A stretch of 64,000 nt of DNA from Paenibacillus polymyxa (GTDB lineage Bacteria > Bacillota > Bacilli > Paenibacillales > Paenibacillaceae), in contig NZ_CP049783.1 in assembly GCF_015710975.1 (NCBI RefSeq), forward strand, positions 2,477,501 through 2,541,500, in the 5' to 3' direction. Made by a program: the position numbers and the translations under genes. This document shows, in pieces, positions 37,623 to 47,300 of the stretch (positions are counted from its first letter, which is position 1; each line of letters opens with the position of its first letter). Under the pieces are notes generated by a model. That model saw nothing but the letters and a program-made list of their open reading frames with translations. It was not told where the DNA came from and ran no database searches.

Positions 37623-40073
37623 CTATTCTCTTTTCAGTTCGTTTATCAGTTCTTTTTCCCTGGGATCAGCTTGAATCAGCTTATCGTACAATGCTTTGTC
37701 ATCTTGTCCCTGCTTTTGCAAAGCGGCAATATAGTATCGGGTTACCTCACGATTCGTAGCGTCACTCAGATCGTCCTTCAAGCCGTTTTTCAGGATGACG
37801 GCAGCCTCGGCGGGTTTACCTGACATGAACTCAATTTTTCCAGCACTGAGCGCAATGCTTGGAGTTACTTCAAAAGTACGTATCAATTGAATTTCAGGTG
37901 GAATCGTCTTAAGATGAGCTACCCCATCTAGAACCTGCTGATAAGCAGCAAGACCTGCTTGGAAATACTTCTGTTCCTTGGCTGAGTCCTTAGCCAATCG
38001 AGCTTTATTGCCAAATTCAAACGCTTGGGTAATCAGCAAATTGTACCAATCCAGATCCCAGGTGAAGTTAGCACGGTTATTTTCCAAAATGGCAAATGCC
38101 TTGTCATTGTTTCCTTTAGCTTGCTCAAGTCGCATTTTGATAAACAGCATATTTCTATTATACGGTTCTGCCTGCAGCCCCAAATCAACAATGGCCATAC
38201 CGCCTGTATAGAACTCTTCGCGTTTGGTTTGCTTGTAGACCTGATAATACATACTAGACAAACCAACAATTGAATCAATATGAGTTGGGCGCAGATTCAA
38301 ATCCTTATTATAAGCAGCTTGTCGTTGTTCGAACGAATTGCTGCTTTCCAGCGCTTTTGCTTCCCAGGCAGCATTGCTGGCTTGTGCAAAGCGCAGCCCT
38401 ACAAACAGAAGCACAATACTGAGAACACAAATGACGATACTATAAATCGGACGGAAACCTTCAGGCTTCATCGCCAAGCGTTTTACAGGTTGTGCATCCA
38501 TTGCTGCAGCCATACCCCCGAGTCCAATAAACACCAGTATACCCATGAACACATAACTCATATTAAAGTCCAATAGACTATGGAGCAAAATGGACATTGC
38601 CAAGATCAGGTAAAGGAAGTGGCTATCCTGCTTTTCCTCATCGCTCTTGATGTAACCTTTAATGTATTTATAGAAGATATAAAGGATAAATGCCATAAAA
38701 ATAATGAATCCAAGAATACCGGCCTCTACCAGATACTGCATGAAAAAGTTATGTGCCTGTGCGCTTGTGTAGCCATAGTCTTGATATTTTCCATACAGCG
38801 TAGCCCAACCGCCGCCACCTGCGCCAATCAACGGATAATCAGCAATTAGCTTGGAAGCATCGCGATAAAAGGTTATACGTTCCAGCACACTATGCTGTTG
38901 GAAGTTGATATTTTCCAGACGTGTCTCTACATTGGCTGGTAGAAAAGTTCGTAGTCCTGTACCAATGAGCAGGAACGCAATTACACCAATCACGACCACA
39001 GAGCCAACAGGCAGCCACAGATTAGAGAGTTTACGTGAGGCTAGACCGTGCATCCTTTTTTCCAAACGAGATCCCAGAGAGGTTTGTATAAGCCATAGAA
39101 CAACTGCAGTCACCAAGGAAGTCCCAAGAAGCAGTCCCCAGCCTTTAGCAGCCACAGCACCGTTGTAGGTCTGATTCAGCTGTAATCCCCAATTTGTAAT
39201 AGGACTCAAAATAGCAAGTGAAACGACACCCGCAATTGCGCAATGTAAAAGCCATAAGATTTGCCGCGCTGGCTTAAAGAACAGAAGTAAAAGAACAAAT
39301 ACGACTGGCAGCATTATGAGACCACCACGTGAAAGTGTCAGGAACAGTGATACCAATATAGGCACCAGCATAAAGGCATGAGTCGCTTTTCCATACCACG
39401 TCTTCGACTTCATCAGACAAAAGATAGCTGCGAACAAAAATGCCATCAAAAATGCCGCATATGTATTCGCGTACTGGAAGACGGAAGTGAGACGCGGACC
39501 ATTAGTATCTATCTTTATGGCATCAACGTAGCGATTACCGCTTACCATTGTTGAGAACCAATCCACGAGTCGTCCGGCCAATGCCCACTGTCCAAACCAG
39601 TTGATGAGGCCGAAGCCTATAATAATATAAGCTACGGTCATAATCGCGGTTTGGATGATTTGGTTGCTCAACCGATCTCGCAAGGCGTACAATGTAATGA
39701 TGAAGAACGAGGCATAGATGCACTGCACCACTACCATGTTCATCGCGAGATAATGAGAAGCAGCAGAAATCAATGAAAGCACGAACGTCAGCGGAAGTAA
39801 GATAACAAGCACAGCCAACCAGTCTCTTTGATCTTCCAATTTGAATTTCTTATAATAGGTTACGATTCCCAATATCAGCAGAATCGTGCTGATGATCAAA
39901 GCCCAATACAGAGGCTTCTCAAAGTCGAGCATTTGACCATTAAAAAGCGCCGCCTGGAAGGGGGCCCAAGCTAAAAACAAAATCATGCCAACAATTAACA
40001 CCCAAAACATAGCCGGCCTTTTATCGTCACGGGTCGACGTTTTGGCCTGTTTCCCGTATACTGGATTCGACAA
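37623..40073 (-). CDS. O-antigen ligase-like (WaaL/RfaL) membrane protein with C-terminal TPR-like domain
   Basis: The 816-residue protein has about a dozen membrane spans in its first 540 residues, including the large external loop and GAGGGGWATLYGKYQDYGYTSAQAHNFFMQYLVEAG, which matches the conserved H-N-x-x-L region of O-antigen ligase/Wzy-type proteins. The last 270 residues are soluble helical repeats of TPR type (LNLRPTHIDSIVGLSSMYYQV, LGLQAEPYNRNMLFIKMRLEQ). Such proteins transfer or polymerise lipid-linked glycans outside the membrane; in Gram-positives they attach polysaccharide or sugars to wall or S-layer proteins. It starts at TTG with AAGGAG about 10 bases upstream. It is divergent from the ABC exporter genes. 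Confidence 0.85.
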   Translation of the reverse strand: MSNPVYGKQAKTSTRDDKRPAMFWVLIVGMILFLAWAPFQAALFNGQMLDFEKPLYWALIISTILLILGIVTYYKKFKLEDQRDWLAVLVILLPLTFVLSLISAASHYLAMNMVVVQCIYASFFIITLYALRDRLSNQIIQTAIMTVAYIIIGFGLINWFGQWALAGRLVDWFSTMVSGNRYVDAIKIDTNGPRLTSVFQYANTYAAFLMAFLFAAIFCLMKSKTWYGKATHAFMLVPILVSLFLTLSRGGLIMLPVVFVLLLLFFKPARQILWLLHCAIAGVVSLAILSPITNWGLQLNQTYNGAVAAKGWGLLLGTSLVTAVVLWLIQTSLGSRLEKRMHGLASRKLSNLWLPVGSVVVIGVIAFLLIGTGLRTFLPANVETRLENINFQQHSVLERITFYRDASKLIADYPLIGAGGGGWATLYGKYQDYGYTSAQAHNFFMQYLVEAGILGFIIFMAFILYIFYKYIKGYIKSDEEKQDSHFLYLILAMSILLHSLLDFNMSYVFMGILVFIGLGGMAAAMDAQPVKRLAMKPEGFRPIYSIVICVLSIVLLFVGLRFAQASNAAWEAKALESSNSFEQRQAAYNKDLNLRPTHIDSIVGLSSMYYQVYKQTKREEFYTGGMAIVDLGLQAEPYNRNMLFIKMRLEQAKGNNDKAFAILENNRANFTWDLDWYNLLITQAFEFGNKARLAKDSAKEQKYFQAGLAAYQQVLDGVAHLKTIPPEIQLIRTFEVTPSIALSAGKIEFMSGKPAEAAVILKNGLKDDLSDATNREVTRYYIAALQKQGQDDKALYDKLIQADPREKELINELKRE

Positions 40074-40223
40074 GGTTTACAATCTCCTTTTCTTGTAGAT
40101 ACGTCAACATTTTAGCATATAGTAGCTGTCAGAGCCATATCGCAAGAATGAACTTCCCACATATTTACATTGTTGTATTGTAAGAGACTTACCAAACCAT
40201 GTTTAAGGTCGTGACACACTCGT

Positions 40224-41012
40224 ATGAATTTAACTCAAAACTTTTCGAAAAATTTAAAGTTACTTTGGGAATTGTCTAAAAAGGATATACAATCTAGGTA
40301 CCTTGGTTCATTTATGGGAGTACTCTGGGCTTTTATACATCCTATGGTATCTATACTTGTTTATTGGGTCGTATTTCAGGTTGGTTTTAAAAATGTACCT
40401 ATTGGTGATACTCCTTTTATACTTTGGTTACTAACAGGCATGGTACCGTGGTTATTCTTTTCGGAAAGCTTGTCAACTGCAACCAATAGTATTATTGAAA
40501 ACAATTATCTGGTAAAGAAAATTGTTTTCCGAGTAGGCTTGCTACCAATGGTAAAAATTTTGGCTGCTCTTTTTGTCCATGTTTTTTTTATCATCGTTCT
40601 TTTCATTATGTTCAAAATATACAATGTTGAATTTACGATGTATAACATTCAAATCCTTTATTATTTATTGGCCACCATTCTTCTTTCTTTGTCCATTTCT
40701 TACATAACAGCGACATTGGTTGTTTTTGTAAAAGATGTTGGTCAAATTGTAGGAGTGTTTATTCAATTGTTTTTCTGGCTTACGCCAATCTTTTGGAATT
40801 TGAATATTGTCGAGGATAAGTATCAGTTTTTCTTTAAACTTAATCCTGTTTTCTATATTGTTGAAGGATATCGTGATACCTTTATTAATCACAAATGGTT
40901 CTGGGAGCATCCATCCATGACGATCTACTTTTGGGCTATTGTGATCATCGCAGGTACGATAGGAATCAAAATTTTCAAAAAAATGAAATCTCATTTTGCT
41001 GATGTATTGTGA
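40224..41012 (+). CDS. Polysaccharide ABC exporter, permease (Wzm/TagG family)
   Basis: The 262-residue protein has six membrane spans and the ABC-2 type signature (WELSKKDIQSRYLGSFMGVLWAFIHPM at the N-terminus). This family carries undecaprenyl-linked polymer (O-antigen or teichoic acid) through the membrane. It precedes its ATPase partner by 10 bases. The ribosome site is poor (TAAGG), so translation may be weak. Confidence 0.92.
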   Translation: MNLTQNFSKNLKLLWELSKKDIQSRYLGSFMGVLWAFIHPMVSILVYWVVFQVGFKNVPIGDTPFILWLLTGMVPWLFFSESLSTATNSIIENNYLVKKIVFRVGLLPMVKILAALFVHVFFIIVLFIMFKIYNVEFTMYNIQILYYLLATILLSLSISYITATLVVFVKDVGQIVGVFIQLFFWLTPIFWNLNIVEDKYQFFFKLNPVFYIVEGYRDTFINHKWFWEHPSMTIYFWAIVIIAGTIGIKIFKKMKSHFADVL

Positions 41013-41022
41013 GGAGAAGAGT

Positions 41023-42330
41023 ATGACTCAAACAGAATCAGTTGCTGTAGAAGTTAATAATGTCACTAAAATATATAAAATATATGATAATCCCAATGAA
41101 CGTTTAAAAGAGGCTATTCATCCTTTTAAAAAGAAATATCATTCTGATTTCAAAGCCATAAGTGACCTTTCCTTTTCTATTAAAAAAGGGCAAGCGATTG
41201 GCATTATCGGTAAAAATGGTTCGGGCAAATCGACTCTTTTAAAAATGATTACAGGCGTAATTACGCCTACCCATGGAAGCATAAAAGTGAATGGGAAAGT
41301 TGCAGCTCTGCTGGAACTCGGTGCTGGGTTTAATCCAGACTTAACTGGAATGGAAAATATTTATTTAAATGGTACGCTTATGGGCTATAGCAAAGCAGAA
41401 ATGGATGAGAAGGTAGAAGATATTACATCCTTTGCGGATATTGGGGACTTCATTAATCAACCAGTCAAAATGTACTCCAGCGGTATGTTTGCCCGATTAG
41501 CCTTTGCAGTAGCCATCAATGTTGATCCAGACATTTTGATTGTGGATGAGGCCTTGTCTGTTGGAGATATTTATTTTCAGGCCAAATGTATCACCAAAAT
41601 GAAGGAGCTCTCTAAAAAGAGCACAGTTTTATTTGTCTCTCATTCCATGGATACCATTAAGAGTTTTTGTGATACAGCATTGCTTATTGATAAGGGACAC
41701 ATGGTCGAAATTGGTCCAGTGAAGCGCGTAGCACAAATTTATGAAAATATTATTAACCAGGAAATTGCAGATATGAAGCGTGTGCAATCTTTGGATACAT
41801 TTGTGAATTCCGAAACGGATAAAAAGAGTACGCTGTTGTTGTTAGAAGAGGATCCTGCTTTTGCAAAACGTGCCAATGAGTTTCGTTCTGGAACGGGAGA
41901 TGCACGTTTTATAAGGGCAGACTTGTTAGTCAATGGAGAAGTGGTAAACCAGGTCCCTTTTGGCGAAATGGTTACTTTGCGTTTGCTGGCACAATATTAT
42001 AAAGATATTGATTCCGAGGGAACCATTGGCTACATGGTTAGAAACCATACTGGTGTAGATGTGTTTGGCATGAATATCTACAATAAGGCCAAATTAGTCC
42101 CGAAAATGCAAGCAGGGGGCATTCTTGAGGTTAACTTTAATTTCCGCAATCTTTTGTCTGAAAGTGGTAAATACACCATTTCTATTGGCTTAAAGCCTAA
42201 GCCGTTTGAGCCTCTTTATTTGGATAGCGTAAGTATAGCAGCTGTTTTTGAGGTTCCTAAGCCAGAGAATAATTACGTACCAGGTTTAATATTTGTAGAT
42301 AATACAATAGATTTGCAAGTTATTACTTAA
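41023..42330 (+). CDS. Polysaccharide ABC exporter, ATPase with substrate-recognition domain (Wzt/TagH family)
   Basis: The 435-residue ATPase has Walker A GKNGSGKSTLLK (about 66-77), signature MYSSGMFARLAFA and Walker B ILIVDEALSVGD. Residues about 290-430 form a Wzt-C-type beta domain (VTLRLLAQYYKDIDSEGTIGYMV, LSESGKYTISIGLK), which in O9a-type systems recognises the capped end of the finished polymer before export. GAGGAGA lies 5 bases before the ATG at 41023; the upstream in-frame start at 40996 overlaps the permease end. Export by Wzm/Wzt implies polymer is completed inside the cell. Confidence 0.93.
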   Translation: MTQTESVAVEVNNVTKIYKIYDNPNERLKEAIHPFKKKYHSDFKAISDLSFSIKKGQAIGIIGKNGSGKSTLLKMITGVITPTHGSIKVNGKVAALLELGAGFNPDLTGMENIYLNGTLMGYSKAEMDEKVEDITSFADIGDFINQPVKMYSSGMFARLAFAVAINVDPDILIVDEALSVGDIYFQAKCITKMKELSKKSTVLFVSHSMDTIKSFCDTALLIDKGHMVEIGPVKRVAQIYENIINQEIADMKRVQSLDTFVNSETDKKSTLLLLEEDPAFAKRANEFRSGTGDARFIRADLLVNGEVVNQVPFGEMVTLRLLAQYYKDIDSEGTIGYMVRNHTGVDVFGMNIYNKAKLVPKMQAGGILEVNFNFRNLLSESGKYTISIGLKPKPFEPLYLDSVSIAAVFEVPKPENNYVPGLIFVDNTIDLQVIT

Positions 42331-42343
42331 GGCTGGTGATAAA

Positions 42344-43882
42344 ATGTGTGGGATTTTGTTTTCTAATGTAGCTATAAATAAAGAAGCATTTCTTAATTCA
42401 TTAAATATAATGAAGCATCGGGGGCCTACGGCCCCGCTTTGTGTATACCAGCATGAAAATTTTATGCTTGGTCACAACAGATTAAGCATTTTAGATCTGG
42501 ATCAGAGAAGTGATCAGCCTTTTTTTTCTGATGATGGAAGATATGTGATTATATTCAATGGAGAAATCTATAATTATAAAGAATTAGCTTCTACTTATTC
42601 AATTCAAATGAGAACAAACTCAGATACTGAACTTTTATTGAAGCTTTACATTCAATATGGTCCCCAAATGTTGAATTGGATTAATGGAATGTTCAGTTTT
42701 ATTGTTTTAGATGTCCAGCACAAAGCATTTTTTGCAGCACGAGATCGTATGGGAGTAAAGCCGCTTTATTACAACAAGAATGGTGAAGAGTTCATTTTTA
42801 GTTCTGAAATTGCTCCATTGCTCCCATTAGTTCACAACGTTTCTTTAGATCAAGCAGCTGTAAGACAATATAAAAAAATGAGATGTTTTTTTAATAACCG
42901 TACTGTCTATAATGAAATAAAAGAGTTTCCCCCAGGATATTACTATGAGAATGGTGAATTTATTAAATATTGGGAACTTGATTATTCAGAGAAAGAGCCG
43001 CCTTCTGATGAGGAACTTGAGTTTTTAATTCGTTCTGCAGTAGAGTACCGCAAGATCGCAGATGTTGAAATTGGAAGTTACCTTAGCGGAGGCTTGGATA
43101 GCACGATTATTACTGCACTCGCTGGAGTAGAGCATACTTGGACTGTTGGCTTTGAAGATTATAATGAGTTCGAGTGGTCTGAAATCGCAGCAACAAGATA
43201 TAACACTATTCATCACCCGATATTATTTGATCCTGATCGCTTTTTATCATTAGCTCGTGAACTGGTGATTGTAAAAAAAGAGCCTCTGTCTGTGCCCAAC
43301 GAAGTGTTGCTGTATCATATGACACAACAAGCATCTGCTAAGAACACAGTCATATTAAGTGGAGAAGGCGCTGATGAGCTTTTCTTTGGATATGATCGTA
43401 TCTTCAGATGGGCTAGTAGCACCACAGACTTTGATATCCGAGCCTTTAGTGATCTCTACACCTATGGATCGGAAGATGATTTAGAGATTGTAGAAGATGC
43501 ATTGGCACCTTTTATGAAGTTAAAGTCCCCTCAAAAAATCGTAGCGGCATTCTTTCAACAAGCCCATTTGCGAGGGTTACTCAAAAGGCTGGATAGTGCC
43601 TCGATGTTAAATTCGGTAGAAGCAAGATCTCCTTTCTTGGATTACAGATTAATTGAAAGGCTTGCAGGGGTAGACGCTCAGTATAAGATGAAGGATGGAG
43701 TTGTTAAGGCTCCGCTCAAGAGAATTTTTAAAGACATTATCCCAGCAGAGATTGTAAACAGAAAAAAGGTAGGTTTTCCTGTTCAACTTGAAAGAGTCCT
43801 ATCTTCTGAAAAAATTGAAGGGAAGACGACATTCGACAAATGGTTTAACTTCAATTTAAATACGTTAGGAGAAATCTTATGA
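42344..43882 (+). CDS. Asparagine synthase-like glutamine amidotransferase in a polysaccharide cluster
   Basis: The 512-residue protein has an N-terminal class II glutaminase domain with nucleophile Cys2 (MCGILFSN) and a C-terminal ATP-pyrophosphatase domain (YLSGGLDSTIITALAG, SGEGADELFFGYDR). It is about 100 residues shorter than AsnB. AsnB-like enzymes inside surface-polymer clusters usually amidate a sugar carboxyl group or a phosphoglycerate-type acid instead of making asparagine. It starts 13 bases after the Wzt-like gene and overlaps the next gene by 4 bases, so it is a fixed part of this operon. Confidence 0.9.
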   Translation: MCGILFSNVAINKEAFLNSLNIMKHRGPTAPLCVYQHENFMLGHNRLSILDLDQRSDQPFFSDDGRYVIIFNGEIYNYKELASTYSIQMRTNSDTELLLKLYIQYGPQMLNWINGMFSFIVLDVQHKAFFAARDRMGVKPLYYNKNGEEFIFSSEIAPLLPLVHNVSLDQAAVRQYKKMRCFFNNRTVYNEIKEFPPGYYYENGEFIKYWELDYSEKEPPSDEELEFLIRSAVEYRKIADVEIGSYLSGGLDSTIITALAGVEHTWTVGFEDYNEFEWSEIAATRYNTIHHPILFDPDRFLSLARELVIVKKEPLSVPNEVLLYHMTQQASAKNTVILSGEGADELFFGYDRIFRWASSTTDFDIRAFSDLYTYGSEDDLEIVEDALAPFMKLKSPQKIVAAFFQQAHLRGLLKRLDSASMLNSVEARSPFLDYRLIERLAGVDAQYKMKDGVVKAPLKRIFKDIIPAEIVNRKKVGFPVQLERVLSSEKIEGKTTFDKWFNFNLNTLGEIL

Positions 43883-44292
43883 TTATCGGCTATACTTCCG
43901 GAGTCTTCGATTTATTTCATATTGGACATTTGAATTTGTTGAGAAATGCTAAGTCACTCTGTGACAAACTCATTGTGGGTGTGACCACAGATGAGTTGGT
44001 TTCATATAAGTACAAAAAAGCGGTCATTCCTTTTGAGGAAAGAATTGAGATTGTTAGAAATATCAAATTTGTTGATACTGTAATTCCTCAGGACTCCATG
44101 GATAAATTTGAGGTTTGGCAAAAATTAAAGTATGACGTAATGTTCGTTGGTGATGATTGGTTTCAAAATGAACGTTGGGACCAGTACGAGTTGCAGTTTA
44201 AGGAAGTTGGAGTGAAAATTATATATTTTCCCTATACGAAGAGTACATCATCAACTTTACTGAATGAGACATTACTGAAATTAAGAAAATAA
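43879..44292 (+). CDS. Glycerol-3-phosphate cytidylyltransferase-like (TagD family)
   Basis: The 137-residue protein is a complete small nucleotidyltransferase: GVFDLFHIGHLNLLRNAK with the HxGH motif near residues 15-18, the VGDDWFQNE block and the C-terminal K-STSSTLL (consensus RTEGISTT). TagD makes CDP-glycerol from CTP and glycerol-3-phosphate. It overlaps the asnB-like gene (ATGA) and is followed by a protein with a CDP-glycerol glycerophosphotransferase-like domain, so a glycerol-phosphate group in the polymer is likely. A CDP-ethanolamine-type activity cannot be ruled out. Confidence 0.9.
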   Translation: MIIGYTSGVFDLFHIGHLNLLRNAKSLCDKLIVGVTTDELVSYKYKKAVIPFEERIEIVRNIKFVDTVIPQDSMDKFEVWQKLKYDVMFVGDDWFQNERWDQYELQFKEVGVKIIYFPYTKSTSSTLLNETLLKLRK

Positions 44293-44325
44293 GTGGATTT
44301 TTGCCTGAAAGGAAGAGGTTTTACA

Positions 44326-47300
44326 GTGAATATGAACAGATCTATAGCTTTTGTCATTCACAATCTTGTTTTATATGAAACGATTAAGCCTTTAATTGAG
44401 GAATGTGAAAAAAAGCAGATCGTTTGTGATATTTATGTCCCTCACATTGAAGAAGATGATTGGGGAGACATGTCCTTAGATACCTATCATTATTTGAAGA
44501 ATAACGGTATAAACGTGACTCTAACAAGCGCTGTACCCGACAAAGCATATAAAATAGCCTTCTATCCTTACCTCCCCTATTATTTGGAAGTTAAGTCCGA
44601 TTATAAGTTCAGATATCAGTATGGAATGGCTAAACCAAACTGGAATTTAGATACATGGAGTCGGAATTTCGATTTCATTTTTTGTAATGGGCTATATGAT
44701 TCCTCGGTTCTGGCAGCCTACACTCAGACTGAAATCGTAGGCATGATTAAATATGCTAAATTTCAAAGAATGAAGCGCGAAACGGATAAATATAATTTGC
44801 TTTATTTGCCTACGTATGGGAATGAATCGTCTATTGAGCTTGTAATGAACCATATTGAAGAAATTTCAGATACCTTTAATATGAAGGTAAAATTGCACCA
44901 TGGCACTTCTTTTTTGGAGCATGATCGGGTTAGTCTAGTTAAGTCTCATGTTCCTGAAGTGCTTGATCACAAGGCTTCTCTTGTTCATTTAATAGAAGAA
45001 GCGGATGTAATATTGTCTGACGGCTCTGGGGCTATATTTGATGCGCTGTTTACGGATACTCCAATTGTAATATTCCAGCATCCCCAAACAGAATCGTTCG
45101 AGGGGATTCTACCTTTGGAAGAACAAATAGTTCAGCAAAACTTTGTTCCTTTTGTGAGCGATAACGACAATATTAAGCAAACTTTACTTAATGCAATCTT
45201 AGATGAACAACTAATACAACAAAGAAGGAAATTTACTTTAGAGATGTTTCCGGTCAAAGGAAGAGAGACGATAGATAAGTGTATGGATGTAATTAATAGA
45301 TTTTTACAAGATGACGTAGACCAGGCTTATAGAGCAGGGCATACACGTCTAAAAAATGAATTTAATGAATTACAAACTCATAATCAAAATCAAAGCCAAG
45401 AAATAGAACAGCAAAAACAACGCATAGCTGAGCATACGGATCAGATTAACACATTGATTCAAACGCGTGATCATCAGGAAAATGTAATAAACAGCATGTC
45501 AGCAGATATTAGATCTCTGTCTGAAAAGAAAGATGAATTAGAACAACAGTACGCTCAACTCACACAGGATTATAATGATGAAAAAAACAACTTGGATATT
45601 TTAAACCATCAATATAGACAGCTATTTGGTCAATATAATGAACTGAACACCCAGTTCAGTGAGTTGCAAGAATATAATGGAAGACTGTCCACGGAGCTTC
45701 ATAATATTTATAACTCTAAAAGGTGGAAAATGGCGAATAAACTTAAACATATTTTACACAAGTCCAAAATGATATATGTTCTTAAGGGATATAGAGTATG
45801 GAAAAACTATGGCACCACGATCTTACTAAAAAAGATTAAATCTAAAGTGTCGCATAAGCTTAAACGGACTAACGCAGGGGATCATCCTGTTGATCTGCGC
45901 AAAGATGAAGGAAACTACAATCAGTTATTAACTTGGTACGAGTATAAATTTTATAATTATAAAGTAGCCAAAGACAATTCATTTTCCCTGGAACTTGATA
46001 AGTTCGAGACTGCATTTGAGAAAGATCTTATATCGATCGTTCTTCCTGTATATAACGGTGAGGATTATGTATCGAAAGCTATTGATAGTATTCTGCAGCA
46101 ATCTTATAAGTATTTTGAACTCATTATTATTAACGATGGTTCAAAAGATAAAACGGCAGAAATTATTGATGCGTATGCCAAAGCAGATCATCGTATTAGG
46201 GTAGTCCATCAGGAAAATCGTAAAATACCAAGAACATTATCCAGAGGTTTTAAACTAGCTAAGGGTGAGTACCATACTTGGACCAGTGCAGATAACATTC
46301 TTCCTGAACATTTCTTGGAGAAGATGGTCGCTGATCTTAAACGTGATGAAAATATTGGTATGGTATATGCGAACATGAGGTTAATTGACTCGGACGGCCA
46401 AGTAATTTCCAACCATGGCTGGTATGAAGAACCACAGTTCAGTGGCAATGTTATGCTACCTAAGTCCGCATTGGAGCTAAATGTATATCCTAACAATACG
46501 ATTGGTGCGGCCTTTATGTATAGGGCCAAGGTGACTCACTTATTAGGTGACTACTCTAGTTATAAGCATACCCTTGAAGATTATGATTATTGGATGAGAG
46601 TGAACTCCTTATTTGAGCTCAAACATGTGACGTTCGATGAGCCTATATATGATTATCGCTGGCATGATAAATCATTGACCGCTTCAGATCAAGAACTCGG
46701 CATCACATCTAACAGATATAAACTCATGGTACTTGATGATTTTAGAAGGGATTTTTATCTGACCCCATTAGTTTGGATCATTGAGGGAGACGCAGCTGAA
46801 GTTAGTGATTTTAAGAAATATGTTCTGGCTAAGGGCCATACCGTGGTTGGAAGAGATGAACTAAATACGATTATTGGCCTTAATTTGGCAACGCCTATTT
46901 GCTATTTATATATTAAAACAGGCGAAGTCCATAATTTTGAATTTATGGATTCTAATGCTTCATCGTCTATGTATGCACTGCTTATAGATAAATCAGAGCA
47001 TACCACAGATACATTTATAGCTGACTATCCTTGGGATCTGAAAATAAAGGATAAAATGAATGGTGAGACGGATAGCAACTATGACTTTTTTGCACAGGAG
47101 ACCGAAGTTCTGTTCTCTCTTATAAATACCAAGGTTAAAAACGATCACTTATATCGCATTGAGGCGGTAATTGAAAGTGAACCCGTCTATAAAAAGGATC
47201 TATCTGTTATTATTTGCACTTACCAGCGGAGTGAGAAACTTTCCAATGCAATTAAATCAGTGATAGAACAGTCGTTGGATAAAGCGAGCTATGAAATCAT

